A stretch of 64,000 bases of DNA from Streptomonospora litoralis (lineage in GTDB: Bacteria > Actinomycetota > Actinomycetes > Streptosporangiales > Streptosporangiaceae): contig NZ_CP036455.1 of NCBI RefSeq assembly GCF_004323735.1, positions 2,537,101 to 2,601,100 of the forward strand, written 5' to 3'. Positions 58,977 to 64,000 of the stretch are shown piece after piece. The notes below the pieces were generated by a model that was not told where the DNA came from, did not search any database, and was given only the letters and a program-made list of their open reading frames with translations. Position numbers and translations under genes: made by a program. The first letter of the stretch is position 1. The number at the start of each line of letters is the position of its first letter.

Positions 58977-59123
58977 TCGCCTGCCGCCGCCCGCTGCGGC
59001 ACCACCCCTTCGCCCGCCTGCGGCCCGATCCCCGCGCCGGCGACGCTTGCGGCTGCACCGGCGGCGTGGTCCGATAAGCGCAACCGGAGTGATCTGGACC
59101 ACATCCGAGGGCGGGAGTCCCAG

Positions 59124-61013
59124 ATGGAGCACAGCGGCAGCGGCACAAGCGGCGTCCTGCGCGCACGCCAGGACGTCGAGAACGAGATCGAGGGCCGGAC
59201 CCTGGTGGACTGGCTCCGCCAGGCGGCCGAGGAGCACGGCCACCTGCCCGCGCTCTCCCAGCGCGCGCCCGAGGGCACGGGCGCCGAGTGGACCACCCTG
59301 ACCTGGGCCGAGTACCGCCGCGCCGCGCTGGAGACCGCGGCCGCGCTGATCGCCCACGGCCTGCGGCCCACCGATGTGGTCGCGCTGATGCTTCCCAACC
59401 GCCCCGAGCACCTCGTGGCCGACATGGGCGCCGTGCACGCGGGCGGCGTCCCGCTCACCGTCTACGCCACCTTCGCACCCGAGCAGATCGAGTTCGTGGC
59501 CCGCGACTGCGGCGCCGCCGTCGCCGTGCTGGAGGGAGCCGCGGAGCTGGAGCGGTGGCGCCCCGCCCTGGAACGGCTGCCGGGCCTGCACACCGTCGTC
59601 CTGCTCGACGCCGGGGCCGTGCCCGCCGAACCCGACGGCACCGGAACCGCCTTCATCAGCTGGTCGCAGTTTCGCGAGACCGGTCGCAGCCGCTACGCCG
59701 CCGACCCCGGCGCCGTGCACGAGCGCATGGCCGCACTGCGGCCCGAGGACGACGCCACCCTCCTCTACACCTCCGGCACCACCGGCGATCCCAAGGGCGT
59801 GCCGGAGACTCACCACCAGGTGCTGTTCCAGTCGACCATCACCCTGCGGGCCAGCCCGCTGCCGGTGGGCGGGTCGTCCATCTCCTACCTGCCGCTGGCC
59901 CACATCGCCGAGCGTGTGCTCAGCGTCTACCTGCCTATCCGGGTGGCCGGGCACCTGCACTTCTGCCCCGACTCGGCCCAGCTGAGCGCCTATCTGGGCA
60001 TGGTCCGACCGCACTCGCTCTTCGGGGTGCCGCGGGTGTGGGAGAAGCTGCAGGCGGGGCTGTCGGGCGCACTGGCCGCCGCCCCCGAGGAGCGGCGCCA
60101 GGCCGTGGCCGAGGCGTCCGAGACCGCGCGCGCCTACCTGGAGGCCGGCCAGTACGGCCGCACCCGCGGGTCCGAGCTGGAGGAGCGCTTCGCCGACGCC
60201 GACGAGCGGGTGCTGGCCCCCATCCGCGCGATGATCGGGCTGGACCGCTGCAAGCACTTCATCACCGCCGCGGCACCCATGCCCGAGGACACGCTGCGCT
60301 TCTTCACGGGGCTGGGCGTGCTCCTGCGCGACGTCTACGGGATGACGGAGAACTGCGGCGCCGTCACCGCCAACCGTTCCGACGCCTACCGCTTCAACAG
60401 CGTAGGGCGGCCCTCCGACGGCATGGAGGTCGCGGCCGCCGCCGACGGCGAACTGCTGGTGCGCGGACCGGTCAACACCGCCGGCTACCTCAACCGGCCC
60501 GCCGACAGCGAGGCGCTGCTCGACTCCGACGGCTGGCTGCACACCGGCGACATCGGCTGGATCGACGAGGACGGCTTCGTGTTCGTGCTCGACCGCAAGA
60601 AGGAGCTGATCATCACCGCCGGGGGCGAGAACATCGCCCCCGCCGCCATCGAGAACCGCCTCAAGGAGCACGCGCTCATCGGCCAGGCGCTGGCCTGCGG
60701 TGACGGGCGCCCCTACCCCGTGGCGCTGCTGACCCTGGACGCCGAGGCCGCCCCGGCCTGGGCCGCGGCCCGGAGCATCGCCGAGACCGAGCTGTCCGCC
60801 CTGGCCGAGCACCCGGCGGTGCTGGCCGAGGTGGAGCGGGCGGTCGAGGCGGCCAACGCCCGACTCGCCCGGGTCCAGCAGATCAAGCGCTGGCGGCTGT
60901 TGCCGGTGGAGTGGAGCGTGGAGGGGGACGAGCTGACCCCTTCGCTCAAGCTCAAGCGCCGCGTGGTGCAGACCAGGTACGCCGACGCGATCAGCGAACT
61001 CTACGCCGACTGA
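59124..61013 (+). CDS. Long-chain fatty-acyl-CoA/AMP ligase (FadD15-like)
   Basis: 629 residues. AMP-binding P-loop LLYTSGTTGDPKGVPETHHQ near 214 (the usual signature), YLPLAHIAERV near 255, RDVYGMTENCGAVTANRSDA near 402 (A5 motif), GWLHTGDIGWIDEDGFVFVL near 475 (A7), DRKKELIITAGGENIAPAAI near 494 (A8) and the late Lys in SLKLKRR near 610. Activates long-chain fatty acids to acyl-CoA through acyl-adenylate. Membrane-associated without a signal. It could use fatty acids freed by the convergent monoacylglycerol-lipase-like enzyme. GGGAG precedes the ATG. Confidence 0.93.
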   Translation: MEHSGSGTSGVLRARQDVENEIEGRTLVDWLRQAAEEHGHLPALSQRAPEGTGAEWTTLTWAEYRRAALETAAALIAHGLRPTDVVALMLPNRPEHLVADMGAVHAGGVPLTVYATFAPEQIEFVARDCGAAVAVLEGAAELERWRPALERLPGLHTVVLLDAGAVPAEPDGTGTAFISWSQFRETGRSRYAADPGAVHERMAALRPEDDATLLYTSGTTGDPKGVPETHHQVLFQSTITLRASPLPVGGSSISYLPLAHIAERVLSVYLPIRVAGHLHFCPDSAQLSAYLGMVRPHSLFGVPRVWEKLQAGLSGALAAAPEERRQAVAEASETARAYLEAGQYGRTRGSELEERFADADERVLAPIRAMIGLDRCKHFITAAAPMPEDTLRFFTGLGVLLRDVYGMTENCGAVTANRSDAYRFNSVGRPSDGMEVAAAADGELLVRGPVNTAGYLNRPADSEALLDSDGWLHTGDIGWIDEDGFVFVLDRKKELIITAGGENIAPAAIENRLKEHALIGQALACGDGRPYPVALLTLDAEAAPAWAAARSIAETELSALAEHPAVLAEVERAVEAANARLARVQQIKRWRLLPVEWSVEGDELTPSLKLKRRVVQTRYADAISELYAD

Positions 61014-61021
61014 TGCCGAGC

Positions 61022-61038
61022 GGACCGCGCCGCGGTCC
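61022..61038. terminator. 17-bp palindrome between convergent fadD-like and lipase genes
   Basis: GGACCGCG-C-CGCGGTCC, perfect arms with a single central base, eight bp after the ligase stop. Confidence 0.5.
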
Positions 61039-61089
61039 CCCGCCCCGCCGAGGCGCGGCCGCGGCTGTCCCGGCGGCCGCCCGCACGGC

Positions 61090-61929
61090 TCAACCGCGGG
61101 CCAGGTGGGCGGCGGCGCAGCGCCGGGCGAAGCGCACGACCTCCTCCAGCACCTCGTCGCGGTTGGTCTCGTTGAACACCTCGTGCCGGGCGCCGGGGAA
61201 GATCCGCACGGTGACGTCGTCCCCGGCGAACTCCTCGACGCCCACCCGGCTGTCGGAGACCGGCACCACGGCGTCCTCGGAGCCGTGCACCCACAGCAGC
61301 GGAGTGGCTGTCAGCCGGCCGTGCTCGGCGATGCGCTCCAGCTCCGTGACGAGTGCCTCCAGCAGCCCGCGTTTGAAGCCGCCGTGCCAGACGAGGTCGT
61401 CGGCGGTGTAGTCCGCGGCCACCTGCGGATCGCGCGACAGGGCGGAGGCGTCCAGCGGGGCGTCGGGGATCTCGTCGGCGGCCAGCAGTTCGCGCGCTGC
61501 GCTCCAGCGGCCCAGCACCGGCCCCGACAGCACCAGCCCGGCGAGCTGTTCGGGGTGCTGCTGGGCGTAGCGCGCCGCGATCATGCCCCCCATCGAGTGG
61601 CCGACGAGCACCAGCGGCAGGGTGCTGTAGGCGGTGCGGGCCTGGGTGACCAGCCGGTGCAGGTCCTCGACCACGCCGTCGAAGTCGTCGACGAGCACCC
61701 GCTCGCCCGAGGAGCGGCCGTGCCCGCGGTGGTCCAGCCCGTAGACGACCGCGCCGCCCTCGCACAGCGCGGCGGCGGTGTGCTCGTAGCGCCCGATGTG
61801 TTCGCCGTAGCCGTGCACCAGCACCGCCAGCCACGCGGGCGCGGCGCTCTGCGGCGCCCACGCCCGCGCGTAGAGCCGTTCGGCTCCGCCGCTGCCGCCG
61901 GCCAGGTGCCATTCGCGCGAGGTGACCAC
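61090..61929 (-). CDS. Alpha/beta hydrolase, monoacylglycerol lipase type
   Basis: 279 residues from a GTG with AGGAG six bases upstream. VLVHGYGEHIGRYEHTAAAL near 36 and GLDHRGHGRSSGERVLVDDF near 63 are the family signature of monoacylglycerol lipases. The nucleophile elbow is LVGHSMGGMIAARYA near 113; the acid Asp is in LWVHGSEDAVVP near 218 and the His in PGARHEVFNE near 247. Splits monoglycerides to fatty acid and glycerol, cytoplasmic or membrane-surface. Convergent with the acyl-CoA ligase gene, which could activate its product. Confidence 0.92.
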   Translation of the reverse strand: MVTSREWHLAGGSGGAERLYARAWAPQSAAPAWLAVLVHGYGEHIGRYEHTAAALCEGGAVVYGLDHRGHGRSSGERVLVDDFDGVVEDLHRLVTQARTAYSTLPLVLVGHSMGGMIAARYAQQHPEQLAGLVLSGPVLGRWSAARELLAADEIPDAPLDASALSRDPQVAADYTADDLVWHGGFKRGLLEALVTELERIAEHGRLTATPLLWVHGSEDAVVPVSDSRVGVEEFAGDDVTVRIFPGARHEVFNETNRDEVLEEVVRFARRCAAAHLARG

Positions 61930-62379
61930 TGCGTCTCCTGATCCTTTCGGGGGTGGGCCGTCGCGGGCAGACTAACGGCGACGGCGCGCTCGTCGGCATC
62001 CGCCGCGCACGGCGAGGGCCGGCGCCGGGATCTGAGCCGGGTCGAGCTTGCGCGCGCGTTGTGTCGCGGTGCGGCGGGTGCGGGCAGGGTGCGGGCACCG
62101 CCGAACGGCCGCCACGGATCGGCCGCGCCGGGCTTGCCGCCGCTGCGACGATTCGTAGGATTGTATACAGGCAAGTGGTGGCCGCAGTAGTATGCAAGCC
62201 GGACGTCGATTCGCTGAACGGAAAAATTGCCAATATCAGCCCAGTGATCTACAGAAGCGACCTACCGGGCATCTTTTAGGCTGGAGCTGTGCCGGGAACC
62301 ACCTGAGCAGACGTCGCCGCCGACGCCTTGCGCTTCGCTGACGCTGGACGGCCACCCGAAACAGAAGAGGTGACGCCCC
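61930..62379. other. 450-bp divergent region between lipase and moaA
   Basis: No gene supported. TTGTATACAG at 62161-62170 has a perfect GTATAC centre and resembles a GntR-type half-palindrome or a strong -10. An A/T-rich zone at 62215-62280 (GGAAAAATTGCCAATATCAG, ATCTTTTAGG) probably holds the moaA promoter. I could not make out a molybdenum-cofactor riboswitch. Confidence 0.42.
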
Positions 62380-63369
62380 ATGCTGGCCGATTCCTATGGA
62401 AGGGTCGCCACCGACCTGAGGGTCTCGCTCACCGACCGCTGCAATCTGCGCTGCAGCTACTGCATGCCGCCCGAAGGGCTGGAGTGGCTGCCCAAGGACG
62501 AGGTCCTCACCGACGACGAGGTGAACCGGCTCATCCGCATCGGTGTCACCATGCTCGGCATCGAGGAGGTCCGCTTCACCGGCGGAGAACCGCTGCTGCG
62601 CCGCGGCCTCACCGGAATCTTGGCCGCGGCCACCGCCTTGCAGCCCCGCCCGCAGACCGCGCTGACCACGAACGGGATCGGCCTGGACCGCACCGCCGGC
62701 GCCCTGGCCGAAGCCGGGCTGGACCGCGTCAACGTCTCCCTGGACACGCTGCGCCCCGACGTCTTCGAGCAGCTCGCCCGCCGCCGCAGGCTGCCCGACG
62801 TGCTCAACGGCATGGCCGGGGCGGCCGCGGCCGGACTGACCCCGGTCAAGGTCAACGCGGTGCTGATGCGCGACATCAACGACGTCGAGGCCCCCGATCT
62901 GCTGCGCTACTGCCTCGACCACGGCTACCAGCTCCGCTTCATCGAGCAGATGCCGCTGGACGCCCAGCACGGCTGGCGCCGCGACACCATGATCACCGCC
63001 GACGAGATCCTGGACCGCCTGGGCACCGCGTTCCACCTGGAGCCCGCCGACGACCACACCCGCGGCAGCGCCCCGGCCGAGCTGTTCTACGTCGACGGCG
63101 GCCCCGAGACCGTCGGCGTCATCGGCTCGGTCACCCGCCCCTTCTGCGGCGCCTGCGACCGGGTGCGGCTGACCGCCGAGGGCGAGATCCGCAACTGCCT
63201 GTTCGCCCGCGAGGAGTCCGACCTGCGCACGCTGCTGCGCAACGGCTCCGGCGACGAGGAGATCGCCGAACGGTGGCGCGCCGCCGTCGCCACCAAGCTG
63301 CCCGGCCACGGCATCAACGACCCCAGCTTCCTCCAGCCCTCCCGCCCGATGTCGGCCATCGGGGGCTGA
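62380..63369 (+). CDS. moaA: GTP 3',8-cyclase (molybdenum cofactor biosynthesis protein A)
   Basis: 329 residues, normal length. Radical-SAM cluster Cys motif LTDRCNLRCSYCMPPEG at 17-33; VRFTGGEPLLRRGL near 65 (SAM-binding GGE); LTTNGIGLDR near 88; VNVSLDTLRP near 112. C-terminal second Fe-S cluster in RPFCGACDRVRLTAEGEIRN CLF-type ligands near 252-271. It ends in GG, the conserved C-terminal glycines. Converts GTP to 3',8-cyclo-GTP in the first step of Moco synthesis with MoaC. Start has AGAAGAGG upstream. moaC is not in the window. Monocistronic. Confidence 0.97.
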   Translation: MLADSYGRVATDLRVSLTDRCNLRCSYCMPPEGLEWLPKDEVLTDDEVNRLIRIGVTMLGIEEVRFTGGEPLLRRGLTGILAAATALQPRPQTALTTNGIGLDRTAGALAEAGLDRVNVSLDTLRPDVFEQLARRRRLPDVLNGMAGAAAAGLTPVKVNAVLMRDINDVEAPDLLRYCLDHGYQLRFIEQMPLDAQHGWRRDTMITADEILDRLGTAFHLEPADDHTRGSAPAELFYVDGGPETVGVIGSVTRPFCGACDRVRLTAEGEIRNCLFAREESDLRTLLRNGSGDEEIAERWRAAVATKLPGHGINDPSFLQPSRPMSAIGG

Positions 63370-63602
63370 AGAGCCGCCGAGACCGCCGTCCCGGGGGCCG
63401 GTCGCCGCGGAACACCTCGGCGCCGGCGGCGGCGACCGCAGCAACTGTGTGGATGTGGCCGACGCTGCGTGTGCGGCTGCGGTCCGCGATTCGCAGCGTC
63501 CCGACCGGGGGCTCTTGATGTTCCCGGCGGGCGTCCTGGTGGCGATCGCCGGCCGCGAGGTGTGACTCGCGCTGATCCGCGGAGGGATTTGGCCCTCGGA
63601 CG

Positions 63603-63637
63603 ACGAAGAGCCCGAGGCGTGGCTTGGGGCTCTTCGT
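63603..63637. terminator. Hairpin between moaA and the right-edge genes
   Basis: ACGAAGAGCCC (63603-63613) pairs perfectly with GGGCTCTTCGT (63627-63637) across a 13-base loop. It lies 48 bp past the end of the minus-strand small gene and could end either unit. Confidence 0.62.
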
Positions 63638-63684
63638 GTACCTATTCCCGATAGAGGGCGTGTGGGTGGGGGCCGATGCAGCGG

Positions 63685-63816
63685 CTAGTTCGGCTGCTTA
63701 CCCGAACCGTTGCACATTGGGCACGGGATCTTCACCCGGTCCCCGTCCCGCCACTCGTCGATTGTCTTCTTGCCGCCGCACCCCGGGCAGTTCACTTCCT
63801 TCTGGTGCTTGCCCAT
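63685..63816 (-). CDS. Small DnaJ-type zinc-finger protein
   Basis: 43 residues: MGKHQKEVNCPGCGGKKTID followed by EWRDGDRVKIPCPMCNGSGK and QPN. Two CxxCxG motifs (CPGCGG and CPMCNGSG) form one DnaJ-like zinc centre. Such single-zinc mini-proteins are common in actinobacterial phages, plasmids and integrative elements. The ATG overlaps the previous gene's stop (TGATG) and AGGTGG lies just upstream. A longer frame upstream would read through that gene and was rejected. Function unknown, probably a protein- or nucleic-acid-binding accessory. Confidence 0.8.
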   Translation of the reverse strand: MGKHQKEVNCPGCGGKKTIDEWRDGDRVKIPCPMCNGSGKQPN

Positions 63817-64000
63817 CAGACCACCTCTGCCTTGATCGGGTTGTCCGGTTCGTCCAACCACACCCACTGGTCGGCCGGGGTGATCGTCACCCCGAACCGG
63901 TTGCAATCTGGGACCTTGCCGGATTCCCACGCCTCACGTAGCCGGTTGACGTCTCCGGTGTCGACACGTTGGGAGTCCAGCGGCATGAACTGTGCCGGGC
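63816..64000 (-). CDS. Partial hypothetical protein, 5' end outside window
   Basis: Sixty-one codons of the C-terminal end are present, in a frame clearly coupled to the zinc protein (stop 63816-63818). Readable parts: FMPLDSQRVDTGDVNRLREA, WESGKVPDCNRFGVTITPAD, QWVWLDEPDNPIKAEVV. Tolerant codon choice (AAC, AAG, TTG, CAA, GGA, CGT, CTA) differs from the strongly GC-ending codons of the chromosomal genes, as expected for phage-like DNA. No family recognised; such short proteins often lie in replication or early regions of integrative elements. Confidence 0.6.
   Translation of the reverse strand, partial: PAQFMPLDSQRVDTGDVNRLREAWESGKVPDCNRFGVTITPADQWVWLDEPDNPIKAEVV

Noticed and set aside
61930-62379. 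Molybdenum-cofactor riboswitch upstream of moaA
   Set aside because: I could not identify the conserved stems by eye; the leader shows only short A/T-rich segments.

Overview
This is a chromosomal window from a very high-GC actinomycete. Short operon overlaps (ATGA, GTGA, TGATG), frequent GTG starts, FGGY/DeoR/MocR/ECF41-type regulators, Tat and Sec signal peptides and an intact IS607-type transposon all fit. The set (DUF574-type methyltransferase, alkyl sulfatase, GH106, secreted GDGGY proteins) would suit Nocardiopsaceae or a nearby Streptosporangiales family, but that placement is inferred from gene flavour, not from a marker gene. There are about 52 protein genes, one tRNA-Pro(GGG), no rRNA and no CRISPR array.

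Layout. 1-3.6 kb: a LacI-controlled sugar ABC importer operon with paired operators. 4.3-7.6 kb: a rifampicin-phosphotransferase-like enzyme and a small Rossmann protein. 7.7-11.4 kb: an RpiR regulator divergent from a DAO-type amine oxidase and a sodium/glutamate-type symporter. 11.5-13.0 kb: a haloperoxidase-fold hydrolase divergent from its TetR regulator with two matched 16-bp palindromes. 13.1-21.2 kb: a compact polyol/tetritol-like catabolic block (EryA-like FGGY kinase, hydroxyacid dehydrogenase, RpiB-type isomerase, fused DhaK-DhaL kinase, HAD phosphatase) divergent from a DeoR regulator and a polyol-type MFS permease, closed by a 46-bp perfect palindrome. 21.4-24.4 kb: a Tat-exported GH106-like glycosidase. 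25.2-27.2 kb: the most unusual gene, one polypeptide that joins an ECF sigma factor, a zinc anti-sigma motif, a membrane helix and an extracellular GH128-like glucanase domain.

27.5-37.7 kb: dienelactone hydrolase, a zinc alcohol dehydrogenase divergent from an SdsA1-type alkyl sulfatase, a short (drug-resistance type) UvrA, a cytochrome P450 divergent from TetR, and a DUF574 SAM methyltransferase. Two intergenic copies of a roughly 135-165 bp repeat flank the P450/TetR/methyltransferase group. 38.6-40.5 kb: four tandem small secreted paralogues sharing a GDGGY-x-NWAF C-terminal motif, followed by tRNA-Pro. 40.9-43.8 kb: a hypothetical protein, an aldo/keto reductase, a 52-residue membrane protein and an esterase. 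44.0-46.0 kb: an IS607-type element (serine recombinase plus TnpB nuclease with all RuvC residues) whose tnpB stop overlaps the start of an ECF41 sigma factor.

47.1-63.4 kb: a sulfotransferase-like protein with a Cys cluster, a sirtuin, a large NACHT/STAND ATPase that resembles bacterial immune proteins, uracil-DNA glycosylase, MgtC, GH15 trehalase/glucoamylase, a YczE-MocR divergent pair, long-chain acyl-CoA synthetase, a monoacylglycerol-lipase-like hydrolase and MoaA. The last 0.4 kb changes character: a 43-residue DnaJ-type zinc protein and the end of another short gene, both of the kind seen in phages and integrative elements, suggesting that a mobile region begins at the right edge.

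The best candidates for something little described are the membrane-anchored sigma factor/GH128 sensor, the tandem secreted GDGGY family, the NACHT ATPase, and the IS607/ECF41 junction.
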